Shown here one piece after another: positions 1 through 7,652 of a stretch of 64,000 bases of DNA. The translations under genes were made by a program, and so were the position numbers. The stretch is from assembly GCF_051251695.1 (NCBI RefSeq), contig NZ_JBPOEU010000021.1, positions 1 to 64,000 on the forward strand. Direction: 5' to 3'. Source of the DNA: Maritalea sp051251695 (GTDB taxonomy: Bacteria; Pseudomonadota; Alphaproteobacteria; Rhizobiales; Devosiaceae). Positions within the stretch are counted from its first letter, which is position 1. Each line of letters begins with the position of its first letter. The notes beneath the pieces are model-generated. The model was not told the DNA's origin, ran no database searches, and saw only the letters and a list, made by a program, of their open reading frames with translations.

Positions 1-574
1 CACGCGAGATAAACTCACTTCCATTGTCGACCCTTATTGTTTTGGGATAACCAGCTGTACGACACACGAGCTCAAGCGTTTGCACCACATCTTCACCTTT
101 GTAGCTAAACCTTGGATCAGTCGCTGGTGAGAACCGAGACCAGGTATCAATGATTGTTAAGATACGCAGTTTACGCCCTGTTGCTAGTTGGTCATGCACA
201 AAATCCATCGCCCATACTTGGTTTGTATGAGTAGCCTCGCAGCGGTCTTCCCTTAACTTGGCTTTTACGCGTCGCTTCGGCGTCTTGTTACGCAATTGCA
301 GACCCAACTCATTGTAAAGCCTACGAACTCGTTTTTGATTTACGAGCCAGCCCTCACGTTGCAACAGGACATGAACGCGCCGATATCCGAACCGAACACG
401 CGTTTCGCATATCTCTTTGATCCTCGCCTTTAAAGCCGCCTGATCACCACGCTTGGACTTGTAGGTATAAAGGGAGCGATCAATCCGCAATGCACTACAT
501 GCTTTGCGAATGGACACACGCCAAACCTCTCTGACCTCATCAACAAGCCTGCGTCGACGATCAGGCTTCAGAGC
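1..574 (-). CDS. IS3-family transposase OrfB, DDE integrase part, truncated by window edge
   Basis: Reading the minus strand in the -1 frame relative to orfA gives an open frame from about 574 to the window edge. It encodes a helix-turn-helix-like segment with the stretch RFGYRRVHVLL, then WAMDFVHD carrying the first catalytic Asp of the DDE triad and VDNGSEF carrying the second. The catalytic Glu would lie beyond the edge. The protein is expected to be made as an OrfAB fusion by ribosomal slippage on an in-frame A AAA AAG heptamer at 574-580. With OrfA it would carry out cut-and-paste or copy-out transposition of the element. Confidence 0.9.
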
Positions 575-834
575 TTTTTTGACAGAACGTCCTGCAACAT
601 AGCTTTGTCTAAAGATAAGTCAGCCACCAGCTTTTTCAATCTTCCATTTTCGTCTTCAAGCTGGCGTAATCGTTTCATTTCTGAAGGCATCAATCCTGCA
701 TACTTCTTGCGCCAATTGTAAAACGTTGCCACACCTATTCCTGCTTTGCGACATACTTCCGCGATCGTTGCGTCACCCTCCACTTGTTTCAAAACAAACG
801 CAATTTGAGCTTCGCTAAACTTTGAGGCCTTCAT
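568..834 (-). CDS. IS3-family transposase OrfA (HTH protein)
   Basis: This 88-residue protein has the typical OrfA layout. An N-terminal helix-turn-helix (about residues 5-45, with FSEAQIAFVLK and GIGVATFYNWRKKY) is followed by a leucine-zipper-like helix (about 50-80, LRQLEDENGRLKKLVADLSLD). It binds the element ends and pairs with OrfB. The last codons read TCA AAA AAG CTC TGA, so a -1 slippery heptamer lies directly before the stop, as expected for programmed fusion to OrfB. The ATG follows a GGAGAG ribosome site. Confidence 0.92.
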   Translation of the reverse strand: MKASKFSEAQIAFVLKQVEGDATIAEVCRKAGIGVATFYNWRKKYAGLMPSEMKRLRQLEDENGRLKKLVADLSLDKAMLQDVLSKKL

Positions 835-1017
835 AAAACTCTCCTTCTCCCGCCTTCGGGGTCATAAGTGGAAAATTCCAACTCTAAATGGTCTTAATAA
901 TTGGGGGCACGTCAGCTCCTCTTCGGACTTCAGTGGGTTAACAAACCATAAAGATAGAGCCGTTCAGGGGATAATTGCGCCCAACTGAAATCTTTGCGAC
1001 ACCCTCGGCTCTCTTTT

Positions 1018-1072
1018 ACGCGCCGCCTTCGCGAACTGCGTTCGCTTCCCCGGCACCCCCGCCAATTGTTCG
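1018..1072. repeat. GC-rich dispersed repeat, copy A
   Basis: The stretch ending in CCCCGGCACCCCCGCCAATTG at about 1051-1071 is near-identical to the end of the tandem repeat at 62451-62470. It is preceded in both places by a CGCGCCGCC...CGCT segment. It lies in the 915-1253 gap between the IS end and the flavoprotein gene. No gene is supported in that gap; an open frame on the plus strand there runs through both repeats and into the antisense of the flavoprotein gene. Confidence 0.6.
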
Positions 1073-1158
1073 TTCCTTACCTATTCAGAAAACGCAAAAA
1101 TCGGAACAATTGAGTGACTACAACAGATTCACTGAACCAATTCTTGGGCGGCCAGCCC

Positions 1159-1247
1159 GGCCAACTTTTTGGCCGCGCCCGCGCAGGTGCAAGAAATTGC
1201 ATAGGCCGGTTTTAGGCCGTCATGCAATTTTTGAAACGCACCGTGAG
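1159..1247. repeat. Structured intergenic element, copy 1 (hairpin plus nested stems)
   Basis: A GGCC-AACTTTTT-GGCC hairpin (1159-1174) is followed by an 11-nt linker. Then come three nested stems: GGTGC (1186-1190) with GCACC (1238-1242); an 11-bp stem 1192-1202 with 1222-1232, including one G-T wobble; and GGCC (1204-1207) with GGCC (1215-1218), closing a GGTTTTA loop. The same layout with the same spacings occurs at 38901-38989. Both copies end a few bases from the stop codon of a minus-strand gene. Function is unknown. It could be a mobile palindromic repeat or a transcribed structured RNA. Confidence 0.75.
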
Positions 1248-1253
1248 CGAAAA

Positions 1254-2480
1254 TTAGACACTCTGCCCAGCAACCCAGCCAGAAGACCAAGCCCATTGGA
1301 AATTATACCCGCCAAGCCAGCCTGTCATATCCACCACTTCGCCGACAAAATACAGTCCCGGCACTTTTTTGGCTTCCATGGTTTTATTGTCCAACTCGTT
1401 CGTCGAGACTCCACCCAACGTCACTTCCGCTGTGCGATAGCCTTCTGATCCGGTGGGTTTGATCCGCCAATGATTGATCTGATCAGAAACAGCTTTGAGT
1501 TTCTTGTCACTCAAATCCGCCAACCGGCCCTGCACGCCAGATTGCTCCAGCACAAACGCCACCAGTTTCTTCGGCAAGAAACCCGCAAGCACCGTTTGAA
1601 TTTCTTGCTTGCCATTGGCCTGCCGCGCTTCTTTTAGCGCCACCATCAAATCCATATCCGGCAACATCCCAATTTCAACCTCATCGCCTTCTCGCCAAAA
1701 AGACGAGATTTGCAAAATCGAAGGACCGCTTAACCCGCGATGGGTGAACAACATCGCCTCCGAAAACTTAGTTTTTTGATGTTTCACAACCGCATCATCC
1801 ACAGATATGCCGGACAATTCCTTCATCGGCTCCAACATCGACGGGTCAAAGGTCAATGGCACCAACGCGGGTCGGGTCTCAACAATTTCAAGCCCGAAAT
1901 GCTGCGCAACTTCATAGCCAAAACCTGTCGCCCCCATCTTGGGGATCGACTTCCCACCCGTCGCAATCACCACACTTTGTGCCGAATAATGATCCCCATC
2001 AACAGTTAGGTGAAACTCATTGTCCATTTTGGCTATGTGAGTAACTTCAGCCCGCATCCGCAACCGGCCACCTGCTGCTCGCATATCGTTTAGCAGCATA
2101 TCTATGATTTGCTGCGCACTTTCATTGCAGAACAATTGGCCAAGCGTTTTCTCATGGAAATCAATATTCTGCTTTTTCACCCGCGCGATGAAATCATGCT
2201 GGGTGTAGCGCTTCAACGGTGAAATCGCAAAGCGCGGGTTTTCGCTTAAAAACTGCTTGAAGCTCGTGTGGATATTGGTGAAATTGCATCGCCCCCCGCC
2301 CGAAATGCGGATCTTTTCACACGGCTTTTTCGCATGATCCACCACCAAGACATCACGCCCACGCTTTCCCGCTTCAATGGCGCACATCAGCCCGGCAGCA
2401 CCACCACCAATTACAATCACATCGTGTTTTTTCAAGACATCGCCTCTAACTAAGTTCGCTTGGTCATGCTGTTCATTCAC
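1254..2480 (-). CDS. NAD(P)/FAD-dependent oxidoreductase, BaiN/YhiN (HI0933) family
   Basis: The 408-residue protein starts its Rossmann fold with DVIVIGGGAAGLMCAIEAG (about residues 19-37), a dinucleotide-binding GxGxxG. This is followed by the family signature ISGGGRCNFTN near residue 60 and a C-terminal FAD contact (GLYFVGEVVDMTGWLGGYN...). These are the hallmarks of the HI0933 family of flavoproteins of largely undefined substrate, related to the bile-acid enzyme BaiN. The first 15 residues are not typical, so translation may begin later, near the VLKKHDV segment. It is divergent from the ribN riboswitch unit. Its 3' end abuts structured element copy 1. Confidence 0.85.
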   Translation of the reverse strand: MNEQHDQANLVRGDVLKKHDVIVIGGGAAGLMCAIEAGKRGRDVLVVDHAKKPCEKIRISGGGRCNFTNIHTSFKQFLSENPRFAISPLKRYTQHDFIARVKKQNIDFHEKTLGQLFCNESAQQIIDMLLNDMRAAGGRLRMRAEVTHIAKMDNEFHLTVDGDHYSAQSVVIATGGKSIPKMGATGFGYEVAQHFGLEIVETRPALVPLTFDPSMLEPMKELSGISVDDAVVKHQKTKFSEAMLFTHRGLSGPSILQISSFWREGDEVEIGMLPDMDLMVALKEARQANGKQEIQTVLAGFLPKKLVAFVLEQSGVQGRLADLSDKKLKAVSDQINHWRIKPTGSEGYRTAEVTLGGVSTNELDNKTMEAKKVPGLYFVGEVVDMTGWLGGYNFQWAWSSGWVAGQSV

Positions 2481-2550
2481 TCAAATGTCAATTCATGTGC
2501 AAACGTAAAACACTTGCTCTTTAATTGCACCTCGTGCTAAATCCGCTCCA

Positions 2551-2570
2551 CCGCTGGAATAATCCAGCGG
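2551..2570. repeat. Perfect 20-bp palindrome
   Basis: CCGCTGGAAT-AATCCAGCGG-type dyad just upstream of the FMN riboswitch, between divergent genes. It could be a regulator site or a hairpin ahead of the riboswitch. No partner copy was noticed in the window. Confidence 0.5.
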
Positions 2571-2575
2571 TTAAA

Positions 2576-2733
2576 CCTTCTCAGGGCGGGGCGAAACTCC
2601 CCACCGGCGGTAACATAATTCTTAAGTGAATGATGAAGCCCGCGAGCGCCTTATTTCCTTTTTGAAGAAATAAGGGTCAGCAGATCTGGTGTAACTCCAG
2701 AGCCGACGGTCATAGTCCGGATGAAAGAGAAGG
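2576..2733 (+). ncRNA. FMN riboswitch (RFN element)
   Basis: All conserved blocks of the RFN element are readable in order. The closing stem is CCTTCTC (2576-2582) with GAGAAGG (2727-2733). Between them are AGGGCGGGG...CCCCACCGGCGGTAA, the variable arm, GCCCGCGAGCGCC, GGTCAGCAGATCTGGTG, ACTCCAGAGCCGACGGT and ATAGTCCGGATGAAAG. It binds FMN and lowers expression of the downstream gene when flavin is plentiful. The expression platform (2734-2842) contains AATCACGCCCTGATT followed by a T-rich stretch, which may act as a terminator or as a sequester of the AAAGGA ribosome site. Confidence 0.96.
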
Positions 2734-2842
2734 GTGAGTAATACGCCACAAAACCAAGGGTGCAGTGCGCCATTTGGGGAATTGTGCGCATATACCCTCC
2801 CTAATCACGCCCTGATTCTGTTTTGTTCGAAAGGAACGAGAT

Positions 2843-3760
2843 ATGGATCAGACCGTAAAAACTTCAAGCACAGGTCTAAGCCTGAAAAGTCCGGCTATTT
2901 TAGCTGGCCTTTATATGGTTGGCGCAGGCATTGCCTTTGCCGCCGTCAATTCACTCACTCAACTGGCCACATTGATTGAGGGCACGTCCTCAACCTCAGC
3001 CGCGTTTTGGCAATATGCCATTGCCGCGTTGGTCAGCGCACCATTTGTGCTAAAAGCAGGCCTTGCCGGTCTTAAAACCGACCACCTCACTTTGCACATT
3101 CTGCGCGTTATCGCCGCGACCATTGGTGTTCAATTGTGGGTATACGGGCTTTCACTTGGCGTCCCGATTTGGCAAGCGATTGCCCTCATCATGACATCAA
3201 CATTTTTCGTCACCATCGGCGCTGCATTGTTGCTCAAAGAAAAAGTGGGCCCCGCCCGTTGGCTCGCAACCTTAGTTGGTTTTGCCGGCGGCATGATCAT
3301 CTTGCAACCATGGTCAGATGCGTTTGAATTGAAAACATTGCTGCCCATTGGCGCCGCGTTTTTCTGGGCCGTAACGTCGCTTTTCACAAAAGAGCTGACC
3401 AAAACCGAAAACCCACAATCAATCACGCTCTATCTGTTGTTACTGCTCACCCCGATCAATCTTGCATTGGCCCTTGGCACACCAACCGGTATCGCCATTT
3501 CAACCGCCCCTGCGATCCAGTGGATCATCATTGCAGGCCTATTGGTTGCGTTGGCGCAATGGTTGATCACCAAAGCATACGCCACCGCGGACGCGGCCTA
3601 TGTGCAGCCCTTTGATCACCTAAAACTGCCGTTCAACGTGTTGGCTGGCTTTTATGTGTTCGGATGGGTGCCCGGCGGCGATCTATGGCTCGGCGCAGCA
3701 CTCATCATCGCCGCATCCCTATTTATCGCACACCGCGAAAGCCAAGCACAATCTGCTTAA
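2843..3760 (+). CDS. ribN: Riboflavin importer RibN, EamA/DMT superfamily
   Basis: This 305-residue protein has about ten hydrophobic helices in two EamA repeats, as in drug/metabolite transporters. On its own the family would say little about substrate. The FMN riboswitch 110 bp upstream makes flavin uptake the likely role, matching RibN described from rhizobia and related alphaproteobacteria. The start is the ATG after AAAGGAACGAGAT. A strong GC hairpin follows the stop. Substrate is inferred from the riboswitch, not from residues in the protein. Confidence 0.85.
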   Translation: MDQTVKTSSTGLSLKSPAILAGLYMVGAGIAFAAVNSLTQLATLIEGTSSTSAAFWQYAIAALVSAPFVLKAGLAGLKTDHLTLHILRVIAATIGVQLWVYGLSLGVPIWQAIALIMTSTFFVTIGAALLLKEKVGPARWLATLVGFAGGMIILQPWSDAFELKTLLPIGAAFFWAVTSLFTKELTKTENPQSITLYLLLLLTPINLALALGTPTGIAISTAPAIQWIIIAGLLVALAQWLITKAYATADAAYVQPFDHLKLPFNVLAGFYVFGWVPGGDLWLGAALIIAASLFIAHRESQAQSA

Positions 3761-3771
3761 TGGCTTTCCAC

Positions 3772-3799
3772 GCCGGGCGCGGCCCTTATCGCGCCCGGC
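3772..3799. terminator. GC-rich hairpin between convergent ribN and SDR genes
   Basis: GCCGGGCGCG (3772-3781) pairs perfectly with CGCGCCCGGC (3790-3799) around an 8-nt loop. There is no long T-run on either side, so it may be a weak intrinsic terminator or simply an RNA-stabilising hairpin. Confidence 0.55.
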
Positions 3800-3827
3800 A
3801 GTTCAAATGATCGATAAGTTTCGACAA

Positions 3828-4574
3828 CTACATGCCACCCGTCACCGGCATAATTGCCCCATTGGTGTAGCTCGATTTTTCCATCGCCAACCAAACTGCG
3901 GCTTCCGCAATTTCCTCGGGTTCTGCAACACGCCCCAGTGGGTTGATGCTTGCAACCATAGCCGGACGGTCTGGATTGCCTGTGCGTTCATGGATATCCG
4001 TGTTCGCGGTGCCTGAATGAATGGCGTTCACCCGAATGCCATCGGGTCCGACTTCTTTCGCCAAACCAATTGTCAAACTGTCCAGCGCTCCTTTTGAGGA
4101 AGCGTAGTGGATATATTCATTTGGACTGCCAAACTTGGCCGCCATCGACGACATATTGACAATGGAGCCACCCTGGCCGCCATCAGATTTCGCCATCCGC
4201 TTAATCGCTTCTTGGCAACAATAAATGGCGCCAAACAAGTTCACCTGAAATACCCACGCCAACACGTCTGGTTTCAAATCAACCAGCTTGCCCGCTTCAC
4301 CAACAATCCCCGCATTATTGATCAATATGTTGACCGGCCCCAATTGATCATCACATGCACGAAAGAGCTGTTTAACGTCACCCAGATCAGCAACGTCCGC
4401 CCGCACGCAAATCGCGTGTACACCAAGTTCTTGGCATGAAGCAACAATCTGATCAGCGCTCTGCCGATCAGCTTGGTATGAGATGCAAACATCAGCCCCC
4501 GACCGAGCCAGTAAAAGAGCAGTCGCTGCACCAATGCCGCGACTGCCCCCTGTAACAATAGCAATATTTTTCAT
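3828..4574 (-). CDS. Short-chain dehydrogenase/reductase (classical SDR)
   Basis: The 248-residue protein has the cofactor motif TGGSRGIG (residues 8-15), NNAG (about 86-89), a catalytic Ser in NMSSMAAK, and YASSK with the active-site Tyr and Lys. It therefore is an active-type NAD(P)-dependent oxidoreductase of the FabG-like group. It lies 24 bp behind tdh on the same strand and probably belongs to the kbl-tdh operon. It might act on an aminoacetone or related carbonyl by-product of threonine breakdown, which is inference from position. The end of the protein overlaps no neighbour. Confidence 0.88.
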   Translation of the reverse strand: MKNIAIVTGGSRGIGAATALLLARSGADVCISYQADRQSADQIVASCQELGVHAICVRADVADLGDVKQLFRACDDQLGPVNILINNAGIVGEAGKLVDLKPDVLAWVFQVNLFGAIYCCQEAIKRMAKSDGGQGGSIVNMSSMAAKFGSPNEYIHYASSKGALDSLTIGLAKEVGPDGIRVNAIHSGTANTDIHERTGNPDRPAMVASINPLGRVAEPEEIAEAAVWLAMEKSSYTNGAIMPVTGGM

Positions 4575-4598
4575 GATCTTAGGTTAAGCGGCCAAATC

Positions 4599-5627
4599 TT
4601 AGCTGGCAATATCCAAAATCACCTTGTTGGCTTCTCCAGACGCCACAGCCTCAAACCCTTTGGCAAAGTCTTCAAACGGCAGATGATGTGAAATTACCGG
4701 GGTGACATCCAAACCGCTTTCAAGCATCGCCAGCATTTTGTGCCAAGTCTCAAACATCTTGCGCCCATAAATGCCTTCAAAAGTGAGGCCTTTAAAAATC
4801 GCTGTATTGAGATCCAGTTCAACTTTACCGGGAAACAGACCAAGCATCGCCACTTTACCGCCGGTGATCATCGCATCAATCATTGCGGACATGGCAGGGG
4901 CTGCACCAGACATTTCCAACCCAATATCAAAACCTTCGCGCATACCCAAATCGGCCATAACATCCTTGAGGTTCTCTTTATCAGCCCGCACACCACGGGT
5001 TGCACCCATTTGTTTTGCGAGCGCCAAGCGATCATCGTTCAGGTCGGTAACAATAATGTGGCGCGCACCAACGTGGCGGCAAACGGCGACGGCCATGCAG
5101 CCAATCGGCCCAGCGCCGGTGATCAGCACATCTTCGCCAGACACATCAAACGCCAAAGCGGTATTAACCGCATTGCCCAACGGATCAAGGATCGACGCGA
5201 CATCATCACTTATGCTTTCTGGCAACAACCGCACATTGGCTTCGGGAATGGCAATATATTCAGCAAAAGCCCCCGGTGTGTTGACCCCAATGCCCTTGGT
5301 GTTGGCACAAATATGTGCCCGGCCCGACTGACAATTGCGGCAATGTCCACAAGGAATGTGCCCCTCGCCCGAAACCCGTTGCCCCACCTTCACTTCGGTA
5401 ACATCAGCGCCAATTTCTTCAACTGTTCCCACATATTCATGACCCGTGACCATGGGCACCGGTACGGTCTTGCGCGCCCAGTCATCCCATTTCCAAATGT
5501 GCATGTCGGTGCCACAAATCGACGCTTTTTTGACCTTGATCAAAACATCATGGTCGCCAATGGTCGGCTTTTGTACATCCTGCATTTCTAAGCCGGGTGC
5601 ATCTTTTGCTTTTACGAGCGCTTTCAT
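4599..5627 (-). CDS. tdh: L-threonine 3-dehydrogenase
   Basis: This zinc-dependent medium-chain dehydrogenase of 342 residues oxidises L-threonine to 2-amino-3-ketobutyrate with NAD. Visible are the catalytic zinc region CGTDMHIWKWDDWA (about 38-51), HEYVGTVEEIG, the structural zinc cysteines (CGHCRNCQSGRAHIC, about 93-107) and the Rossmann motif ITGAGPIGCMAVAV. Length matches the family. Its ATG overlaps the kbl stop codon by four bases (ATGA), showing translational coupling with kbl. Confidence 0.97.
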   Translation of the reverse strand: MKALVKAKDAPGLEMQDVQKPTIGDHDVLIKVKKASICGTDMHIWKWDDWARKTVPVPMVTGHEYVGTVEEIGADVTEVKVGQRVSGEGHIPCGHCRNCQSGRAHICANTKGIGVNTPGAFAEYIAIPEANVRLLPESISDDVASILDPLGNAVNTALAFDVSGEDVLITGAGPIGCMAVAVCRHVGARHIIVTDLNDDRLALAKQMGATRGVRADKENLKDVMADLGMREGFDIGLEMSGAAPAMSAMIDAMITGGKVAMLGLFPGKVELDLNTAIFKGLTFEGIYGRKMFETWHKMLAMLESGLDVTPVISHHLPFEDFAKGFEAVASGEANKVILDIAS

Positions 5628-6829
5628 GAAATCACCCCAAGCTTTTTGCCCACGATGGCAAACGCTGCGATGGCCTGATCCAAATCATCCTTTGTGTGCG
5701 CGGCAGACATTTGCGTGCGAATACGCGCTTGGCCTTTAGGCACCACAGGGAAAGAAAACGCGGTAACGTAAATGCCTTGCTCGAGCATGCCCTTTGCGAA
5801 CTTTTGCGCCAGCACAGCGTCGCCCAGCATCACAGGAATAATCGCATGTTCGCCCGGCACCAAATCAAAGCCAAGCTTGCTCATTTCTGCGCGGAAATAT
5901 TTGGCGTTGATCATCAAAGTTGGTCGAAGTTTTGGGCTTGTCTCAACAATATCAAGCGCTTCCAACGTCGCTGCCACAATCATCGGCGGCAATGCATTTG
6001 AAAACAAATATGGCCGCGCTTTTTGGCGAAGCATGGTGACCAATGCTTTTGGCCCCGCAATATAGCCGCCCGCCGCACCACCAAGCGCTTTGCCGAACGT
6101 ACCCGAATATAAATGTACACGGTCCGCGACCCCATGGTGGTGGGGGGTGCCTTGGCCTTTTGGGCCCATAAACCCAACCGCATGGCTATCATCCACCATC
6201 ACTAATGCGTCATACTTTTCCGCCAGATCACAAATACCCGGAAGGTCCGCAATAATGCCATCCATGGAAAACACGCCATCCGTAACGATCAACCGGTGCC
6301 GCGCGCCCTGGGCTTCTTTCAACTTGGCTTCCAAATCCGCCATATCATTGTTGGCATAGCGGAACCGCTGCGCTTTACAAAGCCGAACCCCATCGATGAT
6401 GGAAGCGTGGTTTAACGCATCCGAGATAATCGCGTCTTCTGCGGTGAGCAGCGATTCAAAAATACCGGCATTTGCATCAAAACAAGATGCAAACAAAATC
6501 GAATCTTCCGTCCCTAAAAACGAAGAAAGCCGCGCTTCCAATTGATGGTGCAAAGCTTGAGTGCCGCAAATGAACCGAACAGACGCCATGCCCAAACCAT
6601 GTTCTTCAATCGCTTTGATCGCCGCTTTGCCCAATCGTTCATTATTGGCCAGCCCCAAATAATTGTTGGCGCACATATTAAGAAGTGGCAAATCAGCGCC
6701 ACCATCAGGGTTCTTCACCGCAATATTGGCAGCTTGAGGCGACGTAATCTGATATTCACTTTTAAACAGCCCGTCTGCACGCAGCATATCTAAAGTTTTC
6801 TCAGTATCTGAAATGAGGTTATGGGACAT
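5624..6829 (-). CDS. kbl: Glycine C-acetyltransferase (2-amino-3-ketobutyrate CoA ligase)
   Basis: A PLP enzyme of the alpha-oxoamine synthase family. It cleaves 2-amino-3-ketobutyrate with CoA to glycine and acetyl-CoA, completing the threonine route begun by Tdh. Motifs include NNYLGLANN near the N-terminus, DDSHAVGFMG, and the PLP lysine in SGTFGKALGGAAGG. An in-frame ATG exists at 6877, but 6829 (MSHNLISD, about 401 residues) gives the usual family length and has AAAGG upstream. The shared dyad at 6837-6858 would fall inside the coding region if the earlier ATG were used. Confidence 0.95.
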   Translation of the reverse strand: MSHNLISDTEKTLDMLRADGLFKSEYQITSPQAANIAVKNPDGGADLPLLNMCANNYLGLANNERLGKAAIKAIEEHGLGMASVRFICGTQALHHQLEARLSSFLGTEDSILFASCFDANAGIFESLLTAEDAIISDALNHASIIDGVRLCKAQRFRYANNDMADLEAKLKEAQGARHRLIVTDGVFSMDGIIADLPGICDLAEKYDALVMVDDSHAVGFMGPKGQGTPHHHGVADRVHLYSGTFGKALGGAAGGYIAGPKALVTMLRQKARPYLFSNALPPMIVAATLEALDIVETSPKLRPTLMINAKYFRAEMSKLGFDLVPGEHAIIPVMLGDAVLAQKFAKGMLEQGIYVTAFSFPVVPKGQARIRTQMSAAHTKDDLDQAIAAFAIVGKKLGVIS

Positions 6830-6836
6830 TGGAAAG

Positions 6837-6858
6837 CCTTTATACTGGATTGATTCCA
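6837..6858 (-). promoter_or_regulatory. Operator/promoter in front of kbl, shared with the XRE-cupin gene
   Basis: The dyad TGGA-N5-TCCA (6846-6858) is followed on the minus strand by TATAAA, a possible -10 box, 9 bases before the kbl ATG. Across 22 positions, 18 match the segment 7529-7550 upstream of the neighbouring XRE-cupin gene. If TATAAA is the -10, the kbl message would be nearly leaderless. Otherwise the dyad sits over the ribosome-binding region. Confidence 0.6.
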
Positions 6859-6941
6859 ATATATCGGATTTTTCCATTCAATCAACATCAGATCGACATC
6901 AAATTGCTCGAATTTCAAACTGGCCTGATCAGTGCGCCTAG

Positions 6942-7511
6942 CTATTTCGGCAACGCAACAACCAAAAATGCATGCGCTTCCTCATCGCCCACATTGTGGA
7001 TTGCATGGGGTTGATCGGCTCGATAACGTAATGTGTCACCGGCCTGGGCTTGCGCTTTCAAATCACCGGCTTCAACTTCAATCGTGCCTGAAATACAAGT
7101 GAGGTGCTCCATGGTCCCCGCCGCATGTGGCTGGGAAAGTAAACTACCCCCTTGTTCAGCCACAAAATCATACCATTCAATCGGCATAGCGGTGCGCGGT
7201 GGGTTCAATAATTTCACCACGCATTTCCCGTCAGCACTGCCTTTTGACGGTGTCGAATAGGCGGGAATGTGCGTGATCATGTGATCGGAAACCGCCCGCT
7301 CACCCAACAACGAAAGGTCTAGCCCCAACGCCTGTGTCAAATTCCATACCAGCGTAAATGTTGGGTTCACCGCCCCCCGTTCAATTTGGCTGAGCATGGA
7401 CTTTGAGACTCCGCACCGTTCGGCCAACATCTCCAACGTTAGATTGTGATCCTTACGCGCTTTGCGCACAATGGCGCCAAGGTGGGGCGGTGGCAGCAAG
7501 TTCTCTGGCAT
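6942..7511 (-). CDS. XRE-family transcriptional regulator with C-terminal cupin domain
   Basis: From the ATG at 7511 the protein has about 189 residues. A helix-turn-helix of the Cro/C1 type (about 10-65, with MLAERCGVSKSMLSQIERG) is followed by a cupin sensor barrel (about 120-185, QPHAAGTMEHLTCISGTIEV...AGDTLRYRADQPHAI). Earlier in-frame starts exist, but they place the protein start inside or ahead of the dyad at 7529-7550. The gene lies downstream of nothing obvious, sits on the same strand as kbl-tdh, and carries the same upstream motif as kbl. Likely autoregulation and control of threonine catabolism is inference. Confidence 0.85.
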   Translation of the reverse strand: MPENLLPPPHLGAIVRKARKDHNLTLEMLAERCGVSKSMLSQIERGAVNPTFTLVWNLTQALGLDLSLLGERAVSDHMITHIPAYSTPSKGSADGKCVVKLLNPPRTAMPIEWYDFVAEQGGSLLSQPHAAGTMEHLTCISGTIEVEAGDLKAQAQAGDTLRYRADQPHAIHNVGDEEAHAFLVVALPK

Positions 7512-7528
7512 GGTGTGGCAGGCTCTTT

Positions 7529-7550
7529 CCATTATAGTGGACTGTTTCCA
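7529..7550 (-). promoter_or_regulatory. Operator/promoter of the XRE-cupin gene
   Basis: GTGGA-CTGTT-TCCAC (7537-7551, plus strand) is a perfect 5-bp dyad with a 5-bp spacer. On the minus strand it is followed directly by CTATAATGG, a consensus-like -10. It matches the kbl upstream segment at 18 of 22 positions. An XRE dimer bound here would cover the promoter. Confidence 0.6.
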
Positions 7551-7652
7551 CCAAACCACAAAGATCCCAATGATCAAAGCAAAAATTCGCACGTTCACCA
7601 CGCTGGCCAATCCCATCAAATATGCTATTGATAAGGCGATTGGGAGATTGGC

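Larger units (their letters stand above)
1..914 (-). mobile_element. IS3-family insertion sequence, partial
   Basis: Transposase genes orfA and orfB lie in the usual IS3 order on the minus strand, and the element leaves the window at position 1. The end in front of orfA appears to be near 914, where the minus strand begins TGACGTGCCCCC, a 5'-TG start typical of IS3 ends. The other terminal repeat and the target duplication are outside the window, so intactness cannot be judged. The OrfA sequence resembles the IS407 subgroup; that assignment is from memory of the family. Confidence 0.88.

Noticed and set aside
975..1448. 157-codon plus-strand open frame beside the IS element
   Set aside because: It runs through two intergenic repeats and into the antisense of the flavoprotein gene. 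It has no domain-like features and no ribosome site.
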